DNA of 29,054 nt, from the NCBI GenBank assembly GCA_947502805.1, contig CANNBR010000003.1:1-29054 (forward strand). The letters are read 5' to 3'. Shown here piece after piece: positions 8,341 through 15,857 of the stretch; the stretch's first letter is position 1, and each line of letters starts with the position of its first letter. The stretch is from a bacterium (lineage in GTDB: Bacteria; Babelota; Babeliae; Babelales; CAIQNR01). The position numbers and the translations under genes are program-made. The notes beneath the pieces are model-generated. The model saw only the letters and a program-made list of their open reading frames with translations, was not told where the DNA came from and did no database searches.

Positions 8341-10108
8341 GAATTTCATCCTCTTGGATAGCAATAATTGACCCGCCAAATAGTTCTTTTAATAGATGTG
8401 CTTTTTGCCATTTTTCTACATCTGAAACATCGATGGCTAATTCTTTTTTCATTTCTTGTGCTACTGCCTGATGAGTCGAGCCACTCTTGTAACTCGGCTT
8501 TGTCCCAGGTCGCGCAGCTTCTTGTTTTTGTATAATTGGTGTTACCTGCGCCGTTGATATTATTGATGTTGATGCCACTACTGGTCGTGGCACTGACGTT
8601 GTTTGTTTTTGTTCTTGTTTTACTCCAGCAAAGCTTGGTTTGAGCCTTACCCCTTGACCAAATGCCGCTTCCAGAAATCCTGACCACGTAGCTTTTGTAT
8701 CCTGTAACCAATCAGTAAAAAAATTTGCTTCTCGATCAAAAACAACGGTCACTTCCCGTAGTTTTTCATTGTATGCTACAAATTGAGCTTGCTTAAAAAT
8801 AGATTGCAATAATGGATCAGAAAGCTGATCTACATTATTCATAAATACTTGCCAACGATTATCAGGTTGAGAAACCACAGGCGCAGAAGCCATTGCTTGA
8901 GGCTGAACTGATGGAGCTGATACTGATTGTTCTTGAGCCACTATTTGCTTTGTAACAGTTTGCACCACACGCCGTTCTTCAGCTTTAACCTGAGGCGCTA
9001 CCGTTACTTGACAGAGATCAATAAACATCATTTCCAAAACATTGCGCTGTGCAGTGCTCCGTAACAACTGAAGTTCATACGAATATAATTTTTGTAGATA
9101 TACAATAAGATCAGGCAACGTAATTACATGAGTCAAAGACTTCAATCTATCCACGTCCTCAAACATGCCGGTATCAGCAAGCCCTTGTTTAATAAACACG
9201 AGGTTGCGCACTGCTTCGGTACTTTTTTGCCACACTGCAAGCGGCACATAATTTTCTGATGTAGAAAGAGCAAGAAGAGACATAAGTTTTTTTAAATCAC
9301 CCTTGATAACAGATTCAAACAGATCGAACAATAACTGTTCTGGCATATGCCCAAGAACTTTGAGAACTGAATCAACAGTCACACGCTGTTGAGAAAAACG
9401 AACTTGTTCAAGAAGATTTATCGCATCACGTGCAGACCCTTCTGTCTCAGAAGCAATCACCTTCAAAGCAGGTTCATCAAATGCTATACCTTCTTCAGTG
9501 CAAATATGAACAAGATGCTTGCTCATTACAGGAACTGGTATCGATGTAAAAAAAAGCTGAAAACAACGTGAACGAACTGTCTCGATAATTTTATGAGGAT
9601 CAGTAGTTGCAAGCATAAAAACAACTGATGCAGGAGGTTCTTCTAAAATTTTTAAAAATGCGTTGAACGCAGCCTTACTGAGCATATGAGCTTCATCAAT
9701 AAGGTACATTTTTTTACGGCCAAGAACAGGCAACAGTGATGCTGATTCGATAATATCACGAACATTATCAACCCCAGTGTAGGAAGCGGCATCGATTTCA
9801 ATAAAATCAGGATGCTTATGTGCAGCCATAGCAGAACAAGATGCGCATGCTAGACAAGGAATTTTTTGATCTCTTGGATTTTTTTGGAAATTTTCAAGAT
9901 TTTCACAATTGATGGCACCCGCAAAAAGACGCGCACTGGTTGTTTTGCCACACCCTCTTTGACCGGAAAACAAATAGACAGGAAAGAACTGATTTGAATA
10001 CAAACTATTCTGTAAAATGCGAATAGGTAAATCCTGACCAATAACTGTATCAAACTGTTTTGATCGCCATTTACGAGCAAGATTAAGCTGTACAATTTTT
10101 TGGCTCAT
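8321..10108 (-). CDS. dnaX: DNA polymerase III subunit gamma/tau
   Basis: About 595 residues. This is the clamp-loader ATPase of the replicase. It shows Walker A GQRGCGKTT near residue 50, a zinc module with C68, C85, C88 and C91, Walker B LIDEAH near 136-141, the EEPP and ATTDPHKI segments, and sensor SRCFQLFF. Domain III follows, then a Q/V/P-rich linker and a C-terminal tau-like region. I place the start at the ATG at 10108 (MSQKIVQLNLARKWRS), which has GGA 7 nt upstream. An in-frame ATG at 10120 has a poorer site. I see no well-framed A-AAA-AAG slippery site for a short gamma form. The 3' end overlaps der by 20 nt. Confidence 0.95.
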   Translation of the reverse strand: MSQKIVQLNLARKWRSKQFDTVIGQDLPIRILQNSLYSNQFFPVYLFSGQRGCGKTTSARLFAGAINCENLENFQKNPRDQKIPCLACASCSAMAAHKHPDFIEIDAASYTGVDNVRDIIESASLLPVLGRKKMYLIDEAHMLSKAAFNAFLKILEEPPASVVFMLATTDPHKIIETVRSRCFQLFFTSIPVPVMSKHLVHICTEEGIAFDEPALKVIASETEGSARDAINLLEQVRFSQQRVTVDSVLKVLGHMPEQLLFDLFESVIKGDLKKLMSLLALSTSENYVPLAVWQKSTEAVRNLVFIKQGLADTGMFEDVDRLKSLTHVITLPDLIVYLQKLYSYELQLLRSTAQRNVLEMMFIDLCQVTVAPQVKAEERRVVQTVTKQIVAQEQSVSAPSVQPQAMASAPVVSQPDNRWQVFMNNVDQLSDPLLQSIFKQAQFVAYNEKLREVTVVFDREANFFTDWLQDTKATWSGFLEAAFGQGVRLKPSFAGVKQEQKQTTSVPRPVVASTSIISTAQVTPIIQKQEAARPGTKPSYKSGSTHQAVAQEMKKELAIDVSDVEKWQKAHLLKELFGGSIIAIQEDEIHDETGQ

Positions 10109-10131
10109 TCGATATTCCATCTTTTATAATT

Positions 10132-10193
10132 CATCCGTCGCTCTTTCAATTCGCCACCGCTAAGGCGCGATCTGCAAGGCTATGGAGGGCTAC
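10132..10193. repeat. Degenerate copy of the TCCGTCGC / GCTATGG palindromic element
   Basis: It begins TCCGTCGCTC and ends AAGGCTATGGAGGGC, with an inner CGCC...GGCG hairpin. It resembles the elements near 12.6 kb and 21.1-21.3 kb. It lies directly upstream of dnaX. Confidence 0.45.
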
Positions 10194-10310
10194 TCTTCGC
10201 TTGAAAGAATTTCTACTATATCACATTTTTTGGCAAAATACCCTCAGCTCATCTCTTACTTTTATCATCCCCAACAACATTTTCTTCAGTCGCCTGATCC
10301 TCACATGACG

Positions 10311-10346
10311 TTGTCCACAGTGCCCACTTCGTATCACTTGGGACAA
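10311..10346. repeat. Imperfect inverted repeat containing a DnaA-box-like 9-mer
   Basis: TTGTCCACAGTG pairs with CACTTGGGACAA (10 of 12 positions, 12-nt loop). The left arm begins TTGTCCACA, one base from the E. coli DnaA box. A single box is weak evidence. It could also be a regulator site or an RNA hairpin. Confidence 0.35.
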
Positions 10347-10568
10347 TGCCGTGTGGAAATGAAGAGTTTTTAAAAAATCAACTATTCCCCTAAATCCCAA
10401 TTCTCCTTTTAATTGATCTACCCCAATTAATCAGAACTTAATCAATGAATGTCACTACCTAAAGCTCAGAATAGGCCTATTTTGAAAAATTCATTCAGCC
10501 TAAATACCTCTACTCTTTGTTGACAGGCAAAAGTTTTTAAAAAAAAAACCACTACTATTTCCAAAATC

Positions 10569-10577
10569 TGCTATAAT
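10569..10577 (+). promoter_or_regulatory. Extended -10 promoter of the RNA helicase gene
   Basis: TGCTATAAT is a perfect TGn-TATAAT extended -10 element. No good -35 lies at normal spacing; a TTGACA at 10520 is too far upstream (46 nt). Transcription would begin near 10584, leaving a leader of about 110-125 nt. Confidence 0.6.
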
Positions 10578-10681
10578 GAAGGAATCAAGGCAAAAATAGA
10601 GTTAACACTTCTAGGTCTCTTCACAAAGTGCCAGCCTTTACAATATTTTTAATCCGTACCCCTGCTGCATGTATGTAAGAT

Positions 10682-10686
10682 GGAGG
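10682..10686 (+). promoter_or_regulatory. Shine-Dalgarno supporting a TTG start
   Basis: GGAGG is 7 nt before TTG at 10694. A second purine run, AGGGGA at 10700-10705, is only 3 nt before the in-frame ATG at 10709. The ideal spacing favours TTG; family N-termini favour ATG. Confidence 0.5.
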
Positions 10687-10693
10687 TACCTTT

Positions 10694-12595
10694 TTGACTA
10701 GGGGAAGAATGAATTCTTTCAAAGAACTGGGTTTAAACCCAATAATCAATATATCGCTTGAAGCGCTTAACTTTACTGAACCAACACCAATTCAAGCACA
10801 AACCATTCCATTGGCACTCGCAGGGAAAGATATCCTTGGGTCAGCCCAAACAGGTACCGGTAAAACATTAGCTTTCGCTATTCCATTAGTAAGTAAGCTT
10901 TTAGATAATCCTACAGATATGGCTTTGGTACTTGTTCCAACACGTGAATTAGCCCAACAAGTTTTAACTGCTATCAAACAAGTAGCAGGCAAAAATCGTA
11001 GCTTAAAAGCTGCTCTTTTAATTGGTGGAGACTCGTTCTTTAAACAATTACAACAGCTTCGTTCAGACGCTCGCATCATTGTAGGAACACCAGGACGCGT
11101 TATTGATCATCTTAAGCGTAACACCTTAAAACCTGAATTGTTTCACTTTTTAGTTCTCGATGAAACTGACAGAATGTTTGATATGGGATTTGAAAGCCAA
11201 ATCGACCAAATTATCAAACAGCTTCCTCAAGAACGCCAAACTCTTATGTTTTCTGCAACTTTGCCAGCATCAATTATCAAAACTGCATCACGTTACTTAA
11301 TTCAACCAGAACGCGTAGCTGTTGGTGACAATTCAAGCCCAGTAGCAAAAATTAAACAAGATGTATTATTTGTAAGCGAATCTGAAAAAGAATCTAAACT
11401 TATTGAAGAATTAGAAAAATTTTCAGATTCAATCGTTATTTTTGTGAAAACAAAATGGAATGCTGACAAGCTTGCCGATAAATTATCTTCACTTGATCAC
11501 AAAGCAGTTGCTTTGCATGGTGACCTACGTCAAAATAGACGTGAACGCGTTATTGCTTCTTTCCGTAAAGGTACGCATAACATTCTCGTTGCAACTGATA
11601 TCGCAGCTCGTGGACTTGATATTCCAGCAATTCGTCACATCGTTAACTACGATTTGCCACAATGCCCAGAAGATTACATTCACCGTATCGGAAGAACTGG
11701 ACGCGCAGGCGCTGAAGGTTTTGCTCTTTCATTAGTAACTCCTAAAGAAACTAAAAGCTGGAAGATCATCAACAGATTTGCAAACACATCAGAAGGAATT
11801 ACTGATTCTGATCGCGCATCTCTTTCTCATAAACCATCACGCGGTGGTAGCAGAGGCGGAAGTGGTTTCGGCGGCGGCGCTCGTCGTGACTCACGTGATG
11901 GCGGTAGCCGTGGTGGAAGTGGAAGAAGAGAATTTGGTTCACGCGATGGTGGTTTTTCACGCGATAATAAATTCACACGTAGCGACCGTCCTTCATTCAA
12001 AAGAGATTTCTCTGACAATGATGGCGCTGCTTCAGAAGGTGGATTCGAACGCAAACCTCGTTTTGAACGTACATTTACTCCTCGCTCATCTGAAGATGGT
12101 GGATTCAAGCCTCGTTTCGATCGTCCATTTACTCCAAGATCATCAGAAGATGGTGGATTCAAACCTCGCTTTGACCGTTCAGCATCATCAGATCGTCCTT
12201 CATTCAGAAAAGATCGTCCGTTTACTCCTCGCTCATCAGAAGATGGTGGATTTAAGCCTCGCTCAGATCGTCCATTTACCCCTCGTTCATCAGAAGATGG
12301 TGGATTTGAACGTAAGCCTCGTTTTGAACGCTCAGCTTCATCTGGATTTCCATCAGATCGTCCACGTAGAGAATTTACACCACGCGATGGTTCAGAACGC
12401 ACAGGTGGCAGTTTCTTTAAAAGAGATGGTGACCGTCCGTTTACTCCACGTTCAAGCAGTTCTGAAGGCGGCTTTAAACCCCGCTTTGACCGTCCTGCTC
12501 GTAGTTTCGACTCTTCAGCGCCACGCTCTGAAGGCTTCAAGCCTCGCTCTGACCGTCCTTTTGATTCAGAATTCAAACGTAAAAAACGTGATTAG
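10694..12595 (+). CDS. DEAD-box ATP-dependent RNA helicase with an FTPR/GG-rich tail
   Basis: 633 residues from TTG 10694, or 628 from ATG 10709. The core (to about residue 375) has the Q motif FTEPTPIQ, motif I AQTGTGKT, Ia PTRELAQQ, motif II DETD (D156, instead of the usual DEAD), III SATLP, RGLD and HRIGRTGRAG, as in RhlE/CsdA-type helicases that remodel RNA duplexes and assist ribosome assembly or cold adaptation. The remaining 250 or so residues are disordered: first RGGSRGGSG-rich, then at least five copies of FTPRSSEDGGFKPRFD-like units. This tail should bind RNA and could phase-separate. It resembles the tail of ribosomal protein S2 in this window. The gene stands alone, with its own promoter and a strong downstream terminator. 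Confidence 0.93.
   Translation: MTRGRMNSFKELGLNPIINISLEALNFTEPTPIQAQTIPLALAGKDILGSAQTGTGKTLAFAIPLVSKLLDNPTDMALVLVPTRELAQQVLTAIKQVAGKNRSLKAALLIGGDSFFKQLQQLRSDARIIVGTPGRVIDHLKRNTLKPELFHFLVLDETDRMFDMGFESQIDQIIKQLPQERQTLMFSATLPASIIKTASRYLIQPERVAVGDNSSPVAKIKQDVLFVSESEKESKLIEELEKFSDSIVIFVKTKWNADKLADKLSSLDHKAVALHGDLRQNRRERVIASFRKGTHNILVATDIAARGLDIPAIRHIVNYDLPQCPEDYIHRIGRTGRAGAEGFALSLVTPKETKSWKIINRFANTSEGITDSDRASLSHKPSRGGSRGGSGFGGGARRDSRDGGSRGGSGRREFGSRDGGFSRDNKFTRSDRPSFKRDFSDNDGAASEGGFERKPRFERTFTPRSSEDGGFKPRFDRPFTPRSSEDGGFKPRFDRSASSDRPSFRKDRPFTPRSSEDGGFKPRSDRPFTPRSSEDGGFERKPRFERSASSGFPSDRPRREFTPRDGSERTGGSFFKRDGDRPFTPRSSSSEGGFKPRFDRPARSFDSSAPRSEGFKPRSDRPFDSEFKRKKRD
12069..12510 (+). repeat. Coding tandem repeats of the helicase tail
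   Basis: Imperfect 51-54-nt units encode FTPRSSEDGGFKPR(F/S)D. FTPR occurs six times, in cassettes separated by FERKPRFERS and PSFRKDRP inserts. Strong repetition also creates long open shadow frames on both strands. Confidence 0.85.
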
Positions 12596-12607
12596 TTTTT
12601 AAACGTT

Positions 12608-12638
12608 TATCCGTCGTCGCATAAAGCTATGCCGGATA
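12608..12638. repeat. Palindromic element hairpin after the helicase gene
   Basis: TATCCG pairs with CGGATA and GCATA with TATGC around an AAGC loop, with a TCGTC bulge on the left. The core GCATAAAGCTATG recurs at 12696-12708 inside the next terminator. Confidence 0.7.
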
Positions 12639-12663
12639 TCGATCCAGAAATGAATCTCTAAGT

Positions 12664-12737
12664 AAATAAAAAGAGAAGCCCTAAAATCCACTATTGCATA
12701 AAGCTATGGCGTGATCTTCGAGCTTCTCTTTTTATTT
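12664..12737. terminator. Bidirectional terminator with a repeat element in its loop
   Basis: A perfect 16-bp stem (AAATAAAAAGAGAAGC / GCTTCTCTTTTTATTT) between convergent genes, T-rich on both strands. The 42-nt loop contains a copy of the GCATAAAGCTATGGCG element, as if the repeat had inserted into a compact terminator. Confidence 0.8.
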
Positions 12738-13129
12738 TATTTTGAAAAACTTTGAACAAGCATAATTCCATACTGCTGTAATTTTTTTAGTTGATTCAAA
12801 TTTTTTATCTTATACCATTCAGGATCTTCAGTTTTTTTTTCATAATCATAAGATTTTCGTAAAAAAAAAATTGTATCAAAGCGTTTATATACCCTATCTA
12901 TTACCTTTACTATCTCTACCATCCCTACTAGCTCTCCTTCATCAACGAGGAATCTTTCATACAATAAAGTAATTTCCATTGCTGAATAGTGTGGTTTTTG
13001 AAAGGCATGCTCAAGCGACAAAAATGACTCTGATTGAGGTTCAATTTTTTTAAGATGATAAAAATCAGCAGAAGAGCAACTCGTTACCATACTTCCACTG
13101 ACCATTAAAAAAAGAACTATCCTTTTCAT
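12737..13129 (-). CDS. Putative lipoprotein, function unknown
   Basis: A 130-residue protein not recognised. It begins MKRIVLFLMVSGSMVTSC: a basic start, a hydrophobic run and a lipobox-like MVTSC with Cys18, so it is probably lipid-anchored after signal peptidase II cleavage. The mature part is short and charged, with several aromatic residues (VIDRVYKRFDTIFFLRKSYDYEKK). SD AGGGAG lies about 6 nt before the ATG. It follows the Nudix gene by 27 nt and is probably co-transcribed with it. Its stop codon lies at the edge of the downstream terminator. Confidence 0.75.
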   Translation of the reverse strand: MKRIVLFLMVSGSMVTSCSSADFYHLKKIEPQSESFLSLEHAFQKPHYSAMEITLLYERFLVDEGELVGMVEIVKVIDRVYKRFDTIFFLRKSYDYEKKTEDPEWYKIKNLNQLKKLQQYGIMLVQSFSK

Positions 13130-13156
13130 TATTTTCTCCCTTACCCCACTACGCCA

Positions 13157-13609
13157 TTACTCAATTACTGTTACTAACGCACGTGCATAATCAGTTTCTA
13201 GCCATTCAATCAAAACTTTTTTTAATGCTTGTGGTTTAAAATCAACGTCTTGTAATGCAGTAATAGAAACCCAAGCAAAATTAGTATGATCTTCTGGTGA
13301 TTGAGGTGCTCTATTTCCGTCAAGATCAGGAGCATCAACAAGATAGATAAAATTATACTCGTGACTATGACATTTATCAGGATTATTTGGTATAAAGTTG
13401 TACTCAAAACAGCCCAGAAATCGCTGCGCAGTACAAACAAGACCAAGTTCTTCTTCTAGCTCTCGCTCTAATGCATAGGCTGCACTTTCACCATGTTCGA
13501 TATGCCCACCAGGTAAAAAATAAAAAGGAACCGTACTATTAATACACATCAAAAGTTTTCCGTCCTTGATGATAACTGCTCGTGAAAGTACATGAATATC
13601 TTTTTGCAT
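13157..13609 (-). CDS. Nudix hydrolase
   Basis: A 150-residue protein with a complete Nudix box at residues 35-57: G35, E41, REL at 49-51, EE at 52-53 and GL at 56-57 (GHIEHGES...RELEEELGL). The glutamates bind Mg2+ for cleavage of nucleoside diphosphate-linked substrates. The exact substrate (damaged nucleotide, NADH, nucleotide sugar) cannot be read from the sequence. The length is normal for a single-domain member. A GAGG stands 4-5 nt before the ATG. It is probably the first gene of a two-gene unit with the lipoprotein. House-cleaning of nucleotides would suit a cell that imports them, but that is inference. Confidence 0.9.
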   Translation of the reverse strand: MQKDIHVLSRAVIIKDGKLLMCINSTVPFYFLPGGHIEHGESAAYALERELEEELGLVCTAQRFLGCFEYNFIPNNPDKCHSHEYNFIYLVDAPDLDGNRAPQSPEDHTNFAWVSITALQDVDFKPQALKKVLIEWLETDYARALVTVIE

Positions 13610-13695
13610 ACTGCCTCTTTTTTAAAATTATTTTTTCTACTTAAAAAGTATAACTACACTACCGCGATTTCATTCTCTTGGAATGATAGGACTTT

Positions 13696-14176
13696 TTATT
13701 TTGTACACTCATAAATAACCAGAATGTCTTCAATATCAGGAAGTACATCATGTTGAAATGCTTTTATCATTTTGATCATTACAAATCCAGCAACTTGTAA
13801 ACATTCAAGCATTTCTGCATCAGTATACAAACGTAATGCATGTTCTTCTGTTTCCAGTTGCTCAATCTTTTTTTGCGCATCCTGCACTGAATACCGACGC
13901 TCCACATGCACTACCCCACTACTCATTGGATGATAGAATGAATCTACTACCAAGGTACTTCCATCTGTTCGATCATAAGCATCAGAAAGCCACGTATTAT
14001 ATTCTATTTTTTGTGCAAGCGAGTAAGTCATTATCTCAAGAACTAAAATCCCTCCTGGAAGCAATGAATCATACAACGCTTTAAGACTTGTTTTGACCGC
14101 ATCTAAGTGATCAATCAAATTAAAGGTCATAATATTCGGTGCACAATGAGCCATACGTTTGTAATTTTTTTTCCAT
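13696..14176 (-). pseudogene. Class I SAM-dependent methyltransferase, internally deleted and frameshifted
   Basis: The open frame from 14154 (152 residues) carries only the C-terminal half of a class I methyltransferase (SLKALYDSLLPGGILVLE, then a beta-hairpin region and DILVIYECTK). The SAM-binding GxGxG motif is missing. In the neighbouring frame, an ATG at 14176 with an AGAAGGGAG site encodes MEKKLQTYGSLCTEYYDL and then stops at 14120. This sequence is, to my reading, a typical N-terminus for this family. The two fragments meet near 14122. So about the first 20 codons survive, the SAM-binding part was deleted, and the rest is out of frame. Product activity is very unlikely. A short functional protein from ATG 14154 is the less likely alternative. 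Confidence 0.75.
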
Positions 14177-14231
14177 CACCACTCCCTTCTTTTTATACCT
14201 GCAACATACACTTTTAATAAGCTGAGCAAAA

Positions 14232-14246
14232 TCTAAAATGAAGTGC
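14232..14246. repeat. 15-nt motif shared with 20453-20467
   Basis: TCTAAAATGAAGTGC occurs here and at 20453-20467, with partial similarity on both sides. It resembles the outer end of an insertion sequence (perhaps IS30-like), but no transposase is present. A remnant end is possible. Confidence 0.4.
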
Positions 14247-14287
14247 AAGAATACTCCACGTTATAAAATGCCAGATAAAATAAGCTC

Positions 14288-14320
14288 ATCTTTTCTTTAA
14301 GATTTCTACTAAGAAAAGAT
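14288..14320. terminator. Hairpin after the phosphotransferase-like gene, possible terminator
   Basis: A perfect 10-bp stem ATCTTTTCTT / AAGAAAAGAT with a 13-nt loop, 6 nt after the minus-strand stop. There is no T-run after the stem, so it may be a stabilising hairpin rather than a terminator. Confidence 0.4.
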
Positions 14321-14325
14321 AACTC

Positions 14326-14934
14326 TTACAGGTCCCAGCGTTTGCGCAAACTATGAAAGCTTTGAGGATCAGGATTTTTTTTCACAAAGTCCATCACTTT
14401 CTCGGCGGTTTCAAAGGGAGAGGAATTTGTTGTATCAACAGTCAGATCGTAAGGCCAATCAAGCGTTGGTACAATTTTCATTTGCATGCGCGCTAAGCCT
14501 TGGCCACGATTTCCTCGCAAAATTTCTCGTTCTTCAAGCGTCTTTAAATCGCAGGATACCCAGACAAAGTACACTTTTTGATGCGCAAGATGCTTAACAT
14601 ACCCACGTAAAAGATCTTCTTCTAGCACTACTTCATCAATAAGAAGATCTAATTTGTTATCTGCCATTGTATTAATAACTTGAGGAATCGTATGCATCAC
14701 CCGCATACCAAATTCACCATTTTTAACTTCCATGGTTGGCCCTTGTCCATCACGTCCAGGAACATAATAAAAACCCTGCTGCGATTGCGGACCATACATA
14801 ATATAGTTACTTGGCATCATCGCCCAAAAACTATCAATCCCTACCGAAAGCCAGGGAGTATCAACTCTGAACTGCAATGCTTTAATAATCGTTGATTTGC
14901 CCGATGATGAACATCCGTTAAAAAAAATAAGCAC
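14326..14934 (-). CDS. Chloramphenicol 3-O-phosphotransferase-like P-loop kinase
   Basis: A 202-residue protein from the GTG at 14934, which has AAGGAG 5 nt upstream. An in-frame ATG at 14982 would add 16 residues. The P-loop is NGCSSSGKST (residues 6-15). GIDSFWAMMP places Asp34 where the catalytic Asp37 of Streptomyces chloramphenicol phosphotransferase lies. The lid-like RGNRGQGLARMQ and the ending YDLTVDTTNSSPFETAEKVMDF are also characteristic. Members transfer phosphate to small hydroxylated compounds, and many family members lack a proven drug substrate, so resistance should not be assumed. It stands between a broken methyltransferase and ogt. Confidence 0.82.
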   Translation of the reverse strand: MLIFFNGCSSSGKSTIIKALQFRVDTPWLSVGIDSFWAMMPSNYIMYGPQSQQGFYYVPGRDGQGPTMEVKNGEFGMRVMHTIPQVINTMADNKLDLLIDEVVLEEDLLRGYVKHLAHQKVYFVWVSCDLKTLEEREILRGNRGQGLARMQMKIVPTLDWPYDLTVDTTNSSPFETAEKVMDFVKKNPDPQSFHSLRKRWDL

Positions 14935-15123
14935 ATAAACTCCTTGCTTTATGAAAACCATAGAAGGAAAAGCGTACCACACAAAGAAATAAGTAGGCGA
15001 TGAATTAGAGCTTATCCGAAAACTAATAAGTAAATAAAAAAATCAATGTCATTCCCAGAAAGCAGATGGCTTATTGGATTGCGATGATGATACATAAAAA
15101 CATTCGCGACCGAAGTCCCTTTG

Positions 15124-15636
15124 TCAAATGATCTGACGCTGACGATGTTCATGGTCAAGTAACCATTGCTTACGTTCAACACCACCAGCATAACCGCCAA
15201 GTGCACCACCTGTTGCAATAACTCGGTGGCATGGGACAATAAGCGCAAGTTGGTTGGTGGCATTTGCACGAGCAATTGCACGATGAGCATCTGGATTACA
15301 CAGTATTACAGCAATCTCTTTATAAGATTTTGTTTGCCCAAATGGAATGCGCTGTAATTCCCACCAGACTAATTTTTGAAAAGGTGAACCAACAAGAACT
15401 ACTGGAGTTGTAAATACCTGCAGAGTCCCTGCAAAATATTGTTGTAATTCATGCTCAATCAAATCGGTGATCTTTGTATGGCCAGGTATGATGGTTTTTT
15501 TTGTTCTTGTATGCAAACGCTTGATTTCTGCTTCAAGTCCCTTGCTGCCAACAAATTCAAGAAGATACAAACCTACTTCATCAGCAAGGACAATCATCAG
15601 CCCCTGCGGTGTTTCTATAACTGACTGTTTTAACAT
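15124..15636 (-). CDS. ogt: Methylated-DNA-[protein]-cysteine S-methyltransferase
   Basis: A 170-residue protein. It removes the alkyl group from O6-methylguanine onto its own cysteine. The active site PCHRV has Cys136. Before it comes the recognition helix RAIARANATNQLALIV, and after it the conserved GGALGGYAGGVERKQWLLDHE. The N-terminal ribonuclease-like domain (TPQGLMIVLADEVGLYLLEF) resembles the C-terminal half of Ada. The ATG at 15636 has no SD of its own. A 12-codon frame with a strong SD ends across it, which suggests translational coupling. No Ada regulatory domain is present. Confidence 0.94.
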   Translation of the reverse strand: MLKQSVIETPQGLMIVLADEVGLYLLEFVGSKGLEAEIKRLHTRTKKTIIPGHTKITDLIEHELQQYFAGTLQVFTTPVVLVGSPFQKLVWWELQRIPFGQTKSYKEIAVILCNPDAHRAIARANATNQLALIVPCHRVIATGGALGGYAGGVERKQWLLDHEHRQRQII

Positions 15637-15668
15637 ATGCGCTTTTTTAAATTTTGTTGTTCGTTCAT
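15630..15668 (-). CDS. Possible 12-codon leader ORF overlapping the ogt start
   Basis: MNEQQNLKKRIC followed by TAA. SD AAGGGAA is 5 nt before its ATG, the best site in the region. Its stop overlaps codon 2 of ogt in another frame, so ribosomes ending here could restart on ogt. It could also be the frameshifted remnant of an older ogt N-terminus. Confidence 0.45.
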   Translation of the reverse strand: MNEQQNLKKRIC

Positions 15669-15731
15669 ACGTATTCCCTTATTTAAAAGTTTTGTTGAAT
15701 TTTTAACTTACAATTTTTCTATTTCAAGCCT

Positions 15732-15802
15732 GCACTCGTCGTCCTCAACGATGCGAAAGTCGCAGCGGTGCATTTTATGCACTGACCAGACGAAGCGAGT
15801 GC
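15732..15802. repeat. Three-stem palindromic element
   Basis: An outer stem GCACTCG / CGAGTGC extended by TCGTC / GACGA encloses two hairpins: TGCGA-AAG-TCGCA (752-764) and GTGCAT-TTT-ATGCAC (768-782). This makes a cruciform-like fold of 71 nt in a non-coding gap. It is probably a dispersed palindromic element. A structured RNA is the alternative. Confidence 0.6.
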
Positions 15803-15857
15803 GAGGTCTCTTCTCTATTAATCTTTACTATAAAGCTCAACAGATCCTAGAAACCAC

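Larger units (their letters stand above)
10121..10693. other. Divergent intergenic region between dnaX and the RNA helicase
   Basis: 573 nt with no credible gene. A 63-codon frame at 10182-10373 has no SD and no recognisable protein. The region holds a degenerate palindromic element, a 12-bp imperfect inverted repeat (10311-10346), the helicase promoter with an extended -10 and a long untranslated leader. A dnaX promoter must also lie here, but I cannot pinpoint it. Confidence 0.6.

Noticed and set aside
8430..8455. AAAAAAG run near the 3' end of dnaX as a programmed frameshift site
   Set aside because: The run is framed AAA AAA G, not A AAA AAG, and lies too close to the end to make a gamma-like short product.
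8346..8711. 121-codon minus-strand frame inside dnaX
   Set aside because: It is an alternative frame in the low-complexity linker of dnaX and has no protein-like motif.
10182..10373. 63-codon plus-strand frame in the dnaX-helicase gap
   Set aside because: No SD, no recognisable domain, and it begins inside a repeat element.
11900..12500. CRISPR array
   Set aside because: The repeats are in-frame coding units without unique spacers of constant length; no cas gene is present in the window.
11827..12576. Long minus-strand frame (249 codons) and a plus-strand shadow frame (11778-12602) opposite and beside the helicase tail
   Set aside because: Both are produced by the repetitive, stop-poor DNA of the FTPR repeats; the helicase frame is continuous with a clear enzyme core.
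14326..14934. Antibiotic resistance gene
   Set aside because: The family resemblance is to chloramphenicol phosphotransferase, but many such kinases have other or unknown substrates; resistance cannot be claimed.
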